The translations under genes were made by a program, and so were the position numbers. Under the pieces are notes generated by a model. The model was not told where the DNA came from, searched no databases, and worked only from the letters and a program-made list of their open reading frames with translations. Shown in pieces: positions 51,293 to 59,986 of a DNA stretch of 64,000 nucleotides. The stretch spans positions 62,001 to 126,000 of the forward strand of contig DS990601.1 of the NCBI GenBank assembly GCA_000155715.1, written 5' to 3'. Position 1 is the stretch's first letter. Every line of letters starts with the position of its first letter. The stretch comes from a gamma proteobacterium HTCC5015. GTDB taxonomy: Bacteria; Pseudomonadota; Gammaproteobacteria; HTCC5015.

Positions 51293-51314
51293 GAGCGGCG
51301 AGAGTTCGCCGCTC
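51293..51314 (-). promoter_or_regulatory. Hairpin between rpmF and plsX
   Basis: GAGCGGCGA-GAGT-TCGCCGCTC, a perfect 9-bp stem, followed on the minus strand by TTTCTCTCC. It could be a weak terminator or attenuator that lowers plsX expression relative to ribosomal protein L32. Confidence 0.5.
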
Positions 51315-51325
51315 GACAATTGCGC

Positions 51326-51508
51326 TTACTCAGCGCTCTCTTTATTGATCACTTGACGGCCTTTGTAGAAGCCATCAGCAGTCACGTGGTGGCGGCGGTG
51401 AGTCTCACCAGTGGTTGAATCGACAGACAGCGTCGATGTGCCAAGCGCGTCGTGTGAACGGCGCATACCACGCTTTGAACGAGTTTTACGGTTTTGTTGA
51501 ACGGCCAT
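51326..51508 (-). CDS. rpmF: 50S ribosomal protein L32
   Basis: A 60-residue ribosomal protein: [20 protein letters not shown], then a short variable middle and [14 protein letters not shown]. It is the Cys-free type, without the zinc site seen in some species. It lies between yceD and plsX. Confidence 0.97.
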   Translation of the reverse strand: MAVQQNRKTRSKRGMRRSHDALGTSTLSVDSTTGETHRRHHVTADGFYKGRQVINKESAE

Positions 51509-51532
51509 GGTCTACTCCAAACTAAATGGTCA

Positions 51533-52045
51533 CTACTGTTTTAAATCTTTCAATACGGCGAAGGGGTTGCTTGCTTCAACCTCCGCCTCATCGGGCTCGT
51601 ATTCAGTGGCCCGAAAAATCATGTCTTGGTTGCAGTCATTTTCGTCTGCATGCTTGGGTACATCGTCAATCGTGAGCAGCAACTCATCTTCGATGCAGGC
51701 CCTAAGCTGAAGCCGATGCTTTTCATCAAGCACCCAAACATCGCTGTGGCGATGCTCGTCGCGCTCTTCGCTGACGATATCCGCCTCAACGACCACGTCA
51801 GCCACATGGCGCACGGGGTCCAAGCAACGCTGACAGGGCAAATCAAACTCTGCCCGCACGCGCCCTTTAGCGCGATAGCCGCCATTTTCGCGATCAATGC
51901 TCAATTCAACATCACACTGACCCGAAACATCGATGGCTTCCGCCACCAAACGGGGCATTTGGCCTAAATCGTAGTGGCCTATAAAATCGGCGCCTTGCTG
52001 CTCAAAGCGCTCAAAATCGATGGCCTCTAACAAGGATTCAGACAT
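51533..52045 (-). CDS. yceD: YceD/DUF177 family protein
   Basis: About 170 residues. The DUF177 signature is VRAEFDLPCQRCLDPV, and the acidic C-terminus reads EYEPDEAEVEASNPFAVLKDLKQ. Members act in 23S rRNA or ribosome biogenesis and are encoded upstream of rpmF, as here. The start at 52045 (MSESLLEAI) fits the family length; the longer frame to 52117 is unlikely. Confidence 0.92.
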   Translation of the reverse strand: MSESLLEAIDFERFEQQGADFIGHYDLGQMPRLVAEAIDVSGQCDVELSIDRENGGYRAKGRVRAEFDLPCQRCLDPVRHVADVVVEADIVSEERDEHRHSDVWVLDEKHRLQLRACIEDELLLTIDDVPKHADENDCNQDMIFRATEYEPDEAEVEASNPFAVLKDLKQ

Positions 52046-52133
52046 AGGGGCGCGATTGTATGGACTTTGCCCTAAGCTGTCAAAGAAATTAAATGCTTCT
52101 TCAATAAGAAAAATCAAGTGAATTCAAGGCTCT

Positions 52134-52721
52134 ATGACTTCAAACAAACGCCCAAACATTATTTTAGCCTCCCAATCTCCATACCGAAGCCAACTGCTTC
52201 AACGATTGGGACTGCCTTTTGACGTAGCGCCCGCTCATATCGACGAGACGCCCAAAGAAAACGAAGCCCCAGAGGATCTGTCACTCAGGCTCGCCTCACA
52301 GAAGGCACGCACCATTGCGCAGCGGCAACCCGAGGCACTTGTGATTGGCTCAGATCAAGTGGCCGAAGTAGCGGGCCAGCCACTGGGGAAGCCAGGCACC
52401 GAAGCCCGAGCGCTAGAGCAGCTGATGATGGCCAGCGGTAAAACCGCGACTTTTCACACCGCGCTGTCGGTGCAATGCGGCCACTTTCAACGCGAGGCGG
52501 TCGTGCCCTATTCCGTACACTTTCGACCATTCAGTGAGGCGGAGGCACAGCGTTACATTCAAAAGGAAAAGCCTCTCGACTGTGCCGGCAGTTTTAAGGC
52601 GGAAGGATTGGGCATCAGTCTTTTTCTAGCCCAGTCGGGAGAAGACCCCAATGCCCTAATTGGCCTGCCGCTGATAAAATTGTGCGAATATCTGCGAGAA
52701 TACGGTTATCAAATACCTTAA
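52134..52721 (+). CDS. Maf-like nucleotide pyrophosphatase (YceF type)
   Basis: A 195-residue house-cleaning pyrophosphatase. The N-terminal LASQSPYRSQLLQRLGLPF is the Maf signature, followed by VIGSDQVAEV with the catalytic Asp and DCAGSFKAEGLG. Its place, divergent from yceD-rpmF, is that of E. coli yceF (acting on 7-methyl-GTP); substrate preference is inferred from context. Confidence 0.93.
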   Translation: MTSNKRPNIILASQSPYRSQLLQRLGLPFDVAPAHIDETPKENEAPEDLSLRLASQKARTIAQRQPEALVIGSDQVAEVAGQPLGKPGTEARALEQLMMASGKTATFHTALSVQCGHFQREAVVPYSVHFRPFSEAEAQRYIQKEKPLDCAGSFKAEGLGISLFLAQSGEDPNALIGLPLIKLCEYLREYGYQIP

Positions 52722-52764
52722 AGCTCATCACTAGCAAGCTGCTAGGGTCACGAGGATTGCGAGC

Positions 52765-53256
52765 ATGAACCATCCAATTTGGACCAACTTCTTTCGCCGC
52801 CCCGAACCACAAGTGGCCAAAATAGCCCGCCTGTGGGGCGACACGCTGCTTTTCAAGGGCATCTCCCAGCGCGCCCTATTACAACTCGCAAAGACCATGC
52901 ACCCGCGACGCTATGCCGCAGGAGATACTGTGTTCAAACAGGACGATCGAGGCGCGGGCGCGGCGCTGATTTTATCCGGCCAAGTGGCCGTACGCTCTGG
53001 CAATACGACCTTGGCCGAGCTGAGTTCTGGCGATTTTTTTGGCGAGGTTGCACTGGCCGTGGATGAGCGGCGCACCGCCGATGCCATCGCATGCGAAGAC
53101 ACTGAGCTGGTCTTCTTTCTGCGCCACGAGCTAGAGGAATGGATTGAACAGGCGCCCCGCGAAGGAGCTCAACTGGGCCTCAATCTAGCGCTGATTCTTG
53201 GAAACCGACTCAGAAAGGCGAATCAAATGTTAGCCCGTGATCATAGCGAGTCGTGA
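52765..53256 (+). CDS. Cyclic-nucleotide-binding domain protein without HTH
   Basis: A 163-residue protein consisting mainly of a CRP-like beta-barrel: FKQDDRGAGAALILSGQVAV and SGDFFGEVALAVDERRTADA, ending in a helix. No DNA-binding domain follows, so it is probably a cyclic-nucleotide or ligand sensor acting through protein contact. It lies 7 bases upstream of the transporter gene, perhaps regulating it (inference). Confidence 0.82.
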   Translation: MNHPIWTNFFRRPEPQVAKIARLWGDTLLFKGISQRALLQLAKTMHPRRYAAGDTVFKQDDRGAGAALILSGQVAVRSGNTTLAELSSGDFFGEVALAVDERRTADAIACEDTELVFFLRHELEEWIEQAPREGAQLGLNLALILGNRLRKANQMLARDHSES

Positions 53257-53263
53257 GTCACCG

Positions 53264-54322
53264 ATGATGAATACATGGCTGGAGCGCAATCCAACACTGA
53301 GAGCCGTTGGCCTATTCACGGCACTGTGCCTTATCACCGCCCTGCTGGCATGGCTCATTCGTCCCCTAATTTTGCACATCGTGTTTGCCGTCTCTTGGTA
53401 CATTTTGCTGCACCCTGTGACCGCTCGCCTAGTCCATTGGGGCTTTACACCCAACGCCGCCGTCGGTCTCGTTCTACTGGGGCTGCTGATCTTGAGCGTA
53501 CTCAGCGGGGCGCTGTTTTTACCGCTAGTCCTCGAGCAGCTCTCCCAGTTGCAAACCAATTTGCCCAATATGCTCGACCAAGGGCAGCAGTGGCTCGATC
53601 AAGTGAGCCAGCGCTTCTCCCAGCAATTTGGCTTGCCACTTTCCGTGGAAGTGCTGAGCAAGCCTCTCGTTGACTGGGCCAGTGGCGGCAGTAAAAACGC
53701 CCTGCTTCAGGTATCCAATATGGCACTCACCCTCGTCAGCCTCGCATTGATTGTGCCCTTGCTCGCCTATTTTTTACTGCGCGACTACCGCAGCCTTAGA
53801 AACCACGTCATGCAATGGGTCCCCAACAGCCAGTTTGAATTGGCTTGGCTGATCTACTATCGGGTCGCCCATCAACTTCAGGATTATGTCCGCGGCGTGC
53901 TCGTGCAATCGGGCATTATGGCGCTGATTACCACCACTGGCTTTGCCTTTTTCGGCATTGAGATGGCCGTACTACTCGGTCTCCTCACTGGCTTGCTGAA
54001 CATCATCCCCTACCTCGGGCCGATTCTGGCCATGATTCCGCCCTGCTTGATTGTGATTGGCAGCGGCGCCGATCCCAGTTTAGCGCTCGCCGCCATCGGT
54101 GTGATTCTTTTTGCACAACTGGTCGACAACACCGTTGTTGTCCCCGCCTTTATTGCCAATGTGGCGGACTTGCACCCGCTCGTGGTGATTTTGGGCGTCG
54201 CCATTTTCGGACACTTTTTCGGGTTCATCGGCATGGTTCTCGCCATTCCCGCCCTGTTCAGCGCCAAAATTTTATTCAGCGGCCTCGTGCAGGGGATGCA
54301 GTACCGACAGAACCCCGTTTAG
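53264..54322 (+). CDS. AI-2E/PerM-family transporter
   Basis: A membrane protein of about 352 residues with about seven or eight transmembrane helices. Family motifs near the C-terminus: NIIPYLGPILAMIPP, QLVDNTVVVPAFIANVADLH and ILGVAIFGHFFGFIGMVLAI. Relatives include sodium/proton antiporters and autoinducer exporters; the substrate is unknown. The start at 53264 is chosen because the longer frame overlaps the preceding gene. Confidence 0.9.
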   Translation: MMNTWLERNPTLRAVGLFTALCLITALLAWLIRPLILHIVFAVSWYILLHPVTARLVHWGFTPNAAVGLVLLGLLILSVLSGALFLPLVLEQLSQLQTNLPNMLDQGQQWLDQVSQRFSQQFGLPLSVEVLSKPLVDWASGGSKNALLQVSNMALTLVSLALIVPLLAYFLLRDYRSLRNHVMQWVPNSQFELAWLIYYRVAHQLQDYVRGVLVQSGIMALITTTGFAFFGIEMAVLLGLLTGLLNIIPYLGPILAMIPPCLIVIGSGADPSLALAAIGVILFAQLVDNTVVVPAFIANVADLHPLVVILGVAIFGHFFGFIGMVLAIPALFSAKILFSGLVQGMQYRQNPV

Positions 54323-54338
54323 CCGCTGGGTAAGAGAA

Positions 54339-54364
54339 AGCCGAGGCACAGCCATGGCTCGGCT
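54339..54364. terminator. Hairpin between convergent genes
   Basis: AGCCGAG-N12-CTCGGCT lies just after the transporter stop. No T run follows, so termination strength is uncertain. Confidence 0.4.
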
Positions 54365-54427
54365 GGAGTTGAGGCAAGATAATGACTGCTGCTACGCGAA
54401 CCCGCGGTGCAACGCAGGCCCAAGCCG

Positions 54428-55090
54428 CTAATCGCTTTTGAGCCGCATCACGCCTTGGTTTTGGCTGACATCGAGGCGACCGAGAAAACTCATGCCCAGC
54501 AACACATCGTCCATGGCGCGACCTTCAATCACCAACGCCTCGACGAAGTGCTCTTCCAGCGCCCCCACGGCCACTCGATCCAAAGTCACTGGCCAGGCTC
54601 TGGCCATGCCGTTAGCGGTAGAGACACCCACTTGGCGACCTCCCGAGGCCTGAATAAAATCGATCCCCAATTGCGAGGCCGTTTCGGCACTCATCGCCAC
54701 CGTAGTCGCCCCCGTATCCACCATAAAACTCACCAGCTGTCCGTTGATGGTGCCGGGTGTGCGAAACATCCCCATGCGATCTCGGTAGACTTTAAGCTCG
54801 CTGCCCGTCGCTTTGGGCTTGTAAGAGGCGCGCACTGCGCCCTCCCCTAAACGCACCTGAAAGGATTCACCATCGTGCTGGAGCTGGGCCCGCTCACCAT
54901 CGTGGGACAGCAATAAAATGCCCTCGGGAGTGCGCTCGCCATCGCTGAGCATATGATTTTTGCCATCGACGCTCAGCATCACCTTGTCCCCCAACACGGC
55001 AGTCAGTGCTACGGCGGGCACTTCGCGCGCCGAGGCTTGAAGCCCACACGCCCAAAGTAATAGCAACAGGCTAAGCAATGCAGATCGCAC
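54428..55090 (-). CDS. Retropepsin-like aspartic protease (TIGR02281 type)
   Basis: A 220-residue protein with a signal peptide (about 1-21) and a C-terminal aspartyl protease domain: VSFMVDTGATTVAMSAE with the catalytic Asp, ARAWPVTLDRVAVG, and DDVLLGMSFLGRLDV. This clan AA family is membrane- or periplasm-associated; substrates are unknown. It lies directly behind pgpA (1-base gap). Confidence 0.85.
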   Translation of the reverse strand: MRSALLSLLLLLWACGLQASAREVPAVALTAVLGDKVMLSVDGKNHMLSDGERTPEGILLLSHDGERAQLQHDGESFQVRLGEGAVRASYKPKATGSELKVYRDRMGMFRTPGTINGQLVSFMVDTGATTVAMSAETASQLGIDFIQASGGRQVGVSTANGMARAWPVTLDRVAVGALEEHFVEALVIEGRAMDDVLLGMSFLGRLDVSQNQGVMRLKSD

Positions 55091-55091
55091 G

Positions 55092-55601
55092 CTATAAGCC
55101 TCCGTAAATCAATGCCTGAACCACACCCAGCGAGAGCGCACCAGCGGCAATATCATCCAGCATAATGCCCGTGCCGCCGTGAACATTTTTATCCAGCCAG
55201 CGAATCGGCCAGGGCTTCACCGCATCGAACAGGCGGAACACTGCAAAGCCCACGGCGACAATCAGCCAAAAGCGCCACTCGCTGGGGCCTCCCATCGACT
55301 GTAGGGGCAGCAGCGTCAACCACAGGCCCGCGAACTCATCCCAGACAATGCCGCCGTGATCGTGTACGCCGAGATCCCGCGCGGTTTTTCCACACAAATA
55401 CACACCGACGATTGATGCCGCCACCAGAACGCCCACATAAAGTGGCAAAGGCAGCATAAAAAGAGCGTAAAACAAAGGAACCGCCATCAAACTGCCCGCA
55501 GTGCCCGGCGCCACAGGCGACAAACCCGAGCCAAAACCAAAGGCGAGAAAGTGAACAGGATGGCGCAATAGCTGCACAAAACTGGGGTTGGTATCAGACA
55601 C
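55092..55601 (-). CDS. pgpA: Phosphatidylglycerophosphatase A
   Basis: About 169 residues from the GTG at 55601 (VSDTNPSFVQLL). It dephosphorylates phosphatidylglycerol-phosphate, the product of PgsA encoded at 47.1 kb. The family motifs GSGLSPVAPGTAGSLMAVP and DDIAAGALS and the active-site-like HDHGGIVWDEFAGLWL are present. It follows thiL by about 10 bases, the usual order. Confidence 0.93.
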   Translation of the reverse strand: MSDTNPSFVQLLRHPVHFLAFGFGSGLSPVAPGTAGSLMAVPLFYALFMLPLPLYVGVLVAASIVGVYLCGKTARDLGVHDHGGIVWDEFAGLWLTLLPLQSMGGPSEWRFWLIVAVGFAVFRLFDAVKPWPIRWLDKNVHGGTGIMLDDIAAGALSLGVVQALIYGGL

Positions 55602-55611
55602 AGTCAACTCG

Positions 55612-56562
55612 TTAGCGTAAAAAGTGATCGTAGCCTTGCAGGCGCCCTTCAAAGGGGACACCGTCTCTCTCGAAACAATGTACCCCGTCTCCCTCGCGAG
55701 TGCGACCCACCCGAGTCAAAGGCAGACCCAATGTCTGTGACAGCGCCTCTAGACGGGGCGACTCGACATTGGGAGCGGTAAATAACAACTCGTAGTCGTC
55801 GCCCGCCGAAGCCAGCGCCCAAGCCTCTTCGCGAGGCAAGGATGCCAAGCTCTCAGCTAGCGGCAATCGCGATAAATCAATATCAACAGCCAGCTCCGAA
55901 GCCGCCGCCAAATGCGCCGCATCCGACAGTAGGCCATCGGACAAATCCATAGCGCTGCTGGCCACAGGAAGCAACTGTTGCCCCAGCTCAACGCGCGGCT
56001 GAGGATAATCTAAATGGCGGCGTTGATCCGGCGACAGCGAGCCACCCTGTAAAACCTGACCCAGCTCTTGGGCTGCAGCGCCCAATCGACCGCTAACATA
56101 CACGCTCTCGCCGATTTGGGCGCCGCTTCGCAACAAAGCTTGGCTCTCGGGCAAAAAACCCGTGACGGTCAAGGTCACACTCAGGGGGCCGCGCGTCGTA
56201 TCACCGCCGATGAGAGCCACGCCATACTCTGCCGCTAATGCCCCAAAACCTGAGGCAAAACCGCGCAGCCACACTTCGCTGGCCTCGGGCAAGGTGAGCG
56301 CCAAGCTCACCCAAGCGGGTTTGGCACCCATAGCGGCAAGATCGCTTAAATTGACGGCCAGAGCCTTGTGGCCCACGGCCTCGGGGACAGTATTTTCAGG
56401 AAAGTGGCGCCCAGCAATCAAGGTGTCACTGCTGGTCGCCAAACGGTAGCCCGCGGGCGCTTGGAGAATCGCCGCATCGTCGCCGGGGCCGAGTTGAACG
56501 TCACTGCGAGGCGCGCCTGTGGCGGACATTAACAGCTGCCGAATAAGTGCAAACTCGGACAA
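55612..56562 (-). CDS. thiL: Thiamine-monophosphate kinase
   Basis: A 316-residue kinase making thiamine diphosphate. It starts MSEFALIRQLL, has GPGDDAAIL (metal and phosphate site), ALAVNLSDLAAMGAKP and ALIGGDTTRGPLSVTLTVTG. It forms an operon with nusB upstream and pgpA downstream. Confidence 0.95.
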   Translation of the reverse strand: MSEFALIRQLLMSATGAPRSDVQLGPGDDAAILQAPAGYRLATSSDTLIAGRHFPENTVPEAVGHKALAVNLSDLAAMGAKPAWVSLALTLPEASEVWLRGFASGFGALAAEYGVALIGGDTTRGPLSVTLTVTGFLPESQALLRSGAQIGESVYVSGRLGAAAQELGQVLQGGSLSPDQRRHLDYPQPRVELGQQLLPVASSAMDLSDGLLSDAAHLAAASELAVDIDLSRLPLAESLASLPREEAWALASAGDDYELLFTAPNVESPRLEALSQTLGLPLTRVGRTREGDGVHCFERDGVPFEGRLQGYDHFLR

Positions 56563-56573
56563 GGCGACACCGT

Positions 56574-57140
56574 CTACTGTTCGTGGGGACGCAAATCGCG
56601 AGCGGTTTTGTCGATCACGCCATTGATAAACTTGTGTCCATCTTCGGCCCCGTAGGACTTGGCCAATTCAACAGCTTCGTTAATCACCACGCGACGCGGC
56701 ACGTCGAGGCGCTCAGACAGCTCAAACACCGCCAAACGCAAGATGCACAGCTCTACCGGATCAAGCCGATCAATCGGCATTTTCAAATGGGCACAATAGA
56801 GTTCGTCGAGCTGTTCGGTTTTATCAACGCAGGTACTCAGAGCGGCCTGAAAAAAATCCGCGTCAACGCCAAACATGTCATTGCCCTCTTCCTCACCCAC
56901 TTCATCGTCGTAGAACTGTTGGACGAGCTTTGACGAGGGCAATGGATTGAAATAGCACTGGTAGAGCGCCTGCAAAATTCGCTGACGCGTCTTTCGGCGA
57001 GCTTCAGTGCGGCTGAGCTTCTTGCGCCGCTTGCCCTGCGAAGCGGGCTGAGCAGACGCCTCTTCTTCGCTGGGGGCTTTCTCCTCGGCTTCCCGGTGAG
57101 AAGACGCCAGCGAGTGAAGGGATTGAGGGTCTTTAGTCAT
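56574..57140 (-). CDS. nusB: Transcription antitermination protein NusB
   Basis: A 188-residue NusB that works with NusE/S10 in rRNA antitermination. The core begins at about 45 (LSRTEARRKTRQRILQALYQ) and ends VINEAVELAKSYGAEDGHKF. The first 45 residues are a charged extension (EEKAPSEEEASAQPASQGKR) longer than in E. coli NusB (139 residues). Its start shares one base with the ribH stop. Confidence 0.94.
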   Translation of the reverse strand: MTKDPQSLHSLASSHREAEEKAPSEEEASAQPASQGKRRKKLSRTEARRKTRQRILQALYQCYFNPLPSSKLVQQFYDDEVGEEEGNDMFGVDADFFQAALSTCVDKTEQLDELYCAHLKMPIDRLDPVELCILRLAVFELSERLDVPRRVVINEAVELAKSYGAEDGHKFINGVIDKTARDLRPHEQ

Positions 57141-57616
57141 TACTGAATTTGCTCCAGCAAGCTCACCATCTCAATTGCAGAAATAGCCGCTTCGGCGCCT
57201 TTATTACCCGCTTTCGTGCCCGCGCGCTCAACCGCCTGTTCAATCGAGTCCGTGGTCAAAATGCCAAAGATAACGGGCAAGCCGTGACGCTGACTGGCCG
57301 CAGAAATGCCCTTGGCCGCTTCATTACACACATAGTCGTAGTGCGTCGTGGCACCGCGAATCACTGCGCCCAGCGCAATAACGGCATCGTACTGGCCAGA
57401 GGCCGCCAGCTTGTCACACACCAGCGGAATCTCGAACGCACCGGGGGCTTCTACCGCGGTAATGTCGGCGGCCTTAACGCCGTGGCGCTCTAACGCATCC
57501 AGCGCTCCCGCTTTCAAACTCTCGACAATAAAGCCGTTAAAACGTGCAGTCACAATGGCAAATCGCTTACCTGCGGCTTGGTGATACTGTCCAGCAATAG
57601 TTTTTACGTCACTCAT
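57140..57616 (-). CDS. ribH: 6,7-dimethyl-8-ribityllumazine synthase
   Basis: A 158-residue lumazine synthase, the penultimate step of riboflavin synthesis. Motifs [48 protein letters not shown] and the C-terminal [12 protein letters not shown] are typical. It is part of the riboflavin operon. Confidence 0.96.
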   Translation of the reverse strand: MSDVKTIAGQYHQAAGKRFAIVTARFNGFIVESLKAGALDALERHGVKAADITAVEAPGAFEIPLVCDKLAASGQYDAVIALGAVIRGATTHYDYVCNEAAKGISAASQRHGLPVIFGILTTDSIEQAVERAGTKAGNKGAEAAISAIEMVSLLEQIQ

Positions 57617-57663
57617 TTTAATCTCACTTTAATTGTTTTATATCAATATCTTATAAAACTTTT

Positions 57664-58797
57664 CTAAGGTTTTACATATTCTTCAATTTCCAGCCCAAAG
57701 CCGGCCAGACCGTGGAATGCCTTAGGTGCGGACATCAACCGCATGCGGCTCACGCCTAAGTCCGTCAAAATCTGTGCGCCGACGCCATAGGCCCACAAGT
57801 ACTCGGGGGCAACACTGCGCTTGCGGCTACTGCCCGCGGCTTCCGCTTTTTTGTTGGCGCTTTTCGCCTCGTCATTGTGCTGCTTCACCTGTTCCAAAAT
57901 ATCTTCCTGTGGCCCGGTTTGACGCAGCAGCACTACCACGCCCTGATCGCAATCCGCCAGGCGCTGCATGGCATCGTGCAAAGGCCAACCGTGGCCCGTC
58001 ACCGCCGAAAAGGCATCGTGCAGTGGTTGCTCCACATGAACGCGCACCAGAGAGGTCTCGCCCGGTTTGATATCACCCTTCACCACCGCCAAGTGAGTCT
58101 GGTTTTTGATCGTGTCTGTATAGGCGTGTAACTCGAAGGTGCCATAGGCCGTGGTGAACGGCGTGGAGTGCATCAACTCGACGGTGCGCTCGTTTTCAAC
58201 GCGATAGCGGATTAAATCTTCAATGGTGCCGATTTTAAGATCGTGCTTTTCGGCGAACACTTCCAAATCATCGCGGCGCGCCATGGTGCCGTCGTCGTTC
58301 AAAATTTCGACAATCACCGAAGCGGGCTCACAGTTAGCCATGCGAGCAAAGTCGCAGCCGGCCTCCGTGTGACCAGCGCGCACCAGCACGCCGCCCTCGC
58401 GCGCCATCAGCGGAAAAATATGACCGGGCTGTACCAGATCCTCCGCCTTGGCTTCGCGGGCCACGGCCGCTTTAACGGTAACGGCCCGATCCGCCGCAGA
58501 AATGCCAGTTGTGACGCCCTCAGCGGCTTCGATAGAGACAGTGAAATTGGTCGCGTGATGGGCTTCGCCGTGCTGCCTCATCAAGGGTAATCCCAGCTGC
58601 CGACAACGCTGTTCAGTCAGTGTTAGGCAGATGAGACCGCGACCGTGGGTCGCCATAAAATTGATGGCCTCGGGCGTAATATGCTCGGCAGCCATGAGCA
58701 AGTCACCCTCATTTTCGCGGTCTTCGTCGTCTACGATAATGACCATTTTGCCTTGCTTCAGGTCATCGATAATTTCATCAACGGTGTTGAAGGCCAT
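57664..58797 (-). CDS. ribBA: DHBP synthase with degenerate cyclohydrolase II domain (RibBX-like)
   Basis: A 377-residue fusion. The first 200 residues are a complete 3,4-dihydroxy-2-butanone-4-phosphate synthase (DDEDRENEGDLLMAAE, THGRGLICLTL, GHTEAGCDFARMA). The second half has the GTP cyclohydrolase II fold (TYDTIKNQ-like, VRVHVEQPLHDAF), but the zinc Cys trio and catalytic region are absent: GHGWPLHDAMQRLADCDQG stands where CLTGDVFGSLRCDCG-type sequence would be. So it makes DHBP only; a separate RibA must exist elsewhere. Such RibBX forms are known in gammaproteobacteria. Confidence 0.9.
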   Translation of the reverse strand: MAFNTVDEIIDDLKQGKMVIIVDDEDRENEGDLLMAAEHITPEAINFMATHGRGLICLTLTEQRCRQLGLPLMRQHGEAHHATNFTVSIEAAEGVTTGISAADRAVTVKAAVAREAKAEDLVQPGHIFPLMAREGGVLVRAGHTEAGCDFARMANCEPASVIVEILNDDGTMARRDDLEVFAEKHDLKIGTIEDLIRYRVENERTVELMHSTPFTTAYGTFELHAYTDTIKNQTHLAVVKGDIKPGETSLVRVHVEQPLHDAFSAVTGHGWPLHDAMQRLADCDQGVVVLLRQTGPQEDILEQVKQHNDEAKSANKKAEAAGSSRKRSVAPEYLWAYGVGAQILTDLGVSRMRLMSAPKAFHGLAGFGLEIEEYVKP

Positions 58798-59326
58798 GGG
58801 GGCAACTCACTTGTTAAGGAACGATGGGCGCATTTTGCCAGAAATCCTCTGCTCTCACTAATACAAAGCACTGCAACGGCGCTTTTTAGCCAGTTTTTTC
58901 ACGTTTTCGCTAGCCACAGAGAACACCAAGGGCACAGAGGATTTTGTTATCACGGAGCTCTGATAAGTAGATCCTGAATCAAGTTCAGGATGACGGCGGT
59001 GTATAGGGTGAGCCTCCTACAAATAGTCTACCTGTCATTCTAAACCTCTTATCGTCATTCCAAACTTGATTTGGAATCTCCAGAACGGAGCCCTGATAGG
59101 TAGATCCTGAATCCAGTTCAGGATGACGGCGGTGCATAGGGTGAGCCTCCTACAAATAGTCTACCCGTCATTCTAAACCTCTTATCGTCATTCCAAACTT
59201 GATTTGGAATCTCCAGAACGGAGCCCTGATAGGTAGATCCTGAATCAAGTTCAGGATGACGGCGACGGTAGTTTTGATAAGCAAATTCTGAGGTTTCCGC
59301 TCCTACATTCCTTTGTGGTTAGGTAG
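58798..59326. other. Gene-free region with 133-bp tandem repeats
   Basis: Separates ribE from ribBA inside the riboflavin gene cluster. It contains the tandem repeat at 58953-59263 and no open frame of note. I see no FMN riboswitch signature. Confidence 0.7.
58953..59263. repeat. 133-bp tandem repeat, about 2.3 units
   Basis: The landmark ATCCTGAATC occurs at 58971, 59104 and 59237, exactly 133 bases apart. Each full unit carries two dyads, TCCTGAA-TCAAGT-TTCAGGA-like and ATTCCAA-ACTTGAT-TTGGAAT. The units are nearly identical. Confidence 0.9.
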
Positions 59327-59986
59327 TCAGGACACAAACCCGGCTCGGGTCAAAGCCTCTAGGCTAATACCACCCTGTCCGGCTTCGTGGGCTTTGTCAC
59401 CCAACAGTAAACGCTCCAGATAGCGTGCAACCACATCCACTTCAAGATTGACCTTGGAGCCCGCTTGGTAGTCGCCCATGATGGTGTGCTCTAAGGTATG
59501 GGGCACGATGTTCAGTTCAAAGTCAGCGCCCTTCACTTCATTAACCGTCAGGCTGGTGCCATCCACGGTAATCGAGCCCTTTTTAGCGATGTAGCGAGCC
59601 AACTCGTCGGGGGCGCGCAGTACAAAGCGCTCGGAACGGCCATCGCTGTGACGAGATACCACCTCGCCCAGACCATCCACATGACCCGAAACAATATGGC
59701 CGCCAAAATGGGTCGTCGGCGTCATGGCTTTTTCTAAATTGACGCGACGCCCCGCGCCGATGCCTGCCAAGCTGGTCAAATTGAGGGTTTCTCGTGAGAC
59801 GTCGGCCCAAAAACCACGGTCCAGCAAATCGACGGCGGTCAGACAGACCCCATTCACTGCGATACTGTCACCGAGTTCCACACCCTCCATGGGCAAATCG
59901 GCGGTGTCGATGTGTAAGCGCAGGTCTCCCCCCTTATTTTCGGCTGCCGCCACGCGGCCAACCGCTTGAATAATGCCAGTAAACAT
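59327..59986 (-). CDS. ribE: Riboflavin synthase alpha chain
   Basis: A 219-residue enzyme with two lumazine-binding repeats. Repeat 1 starts MFTGIIQAVGRV and includes IAVNGVCLTAVD; repeat 2 starts HIVSGHVDGLGEV and includes ITVDGTSLTVNEV. It makes riboflavin from ribityllumazine. Its ATG overlaps the stop of the HslV-like gene (TGATG). Confidence 0.96.
   Translation of the reverse strand: MFTGIIQAVGRVAAAENKGGDLRLHIDTADLPMEGVELGDSIAVNGVCLTAVDLLDRGFWADVSRETLNLTSLAGIGAGRRVNLEKAMTPTTHFGGHIVSGHVDGLGEVVSRHSDGRSERFVLRAPDELARYIAKKGSITVDGTSLTVNEVKGADFELNIVPHTLEHTIMGDYQAGSKVNLEVDVVARYLERLLLGDKAHEAGQGGISLEALTRAGFVS

Noticed and set aside
58798-59326. FMN riboswitch in the riboflavin operon
   Set aside because: No conserved riboswitch core segments were seen; the region is explained by tandem repeats.
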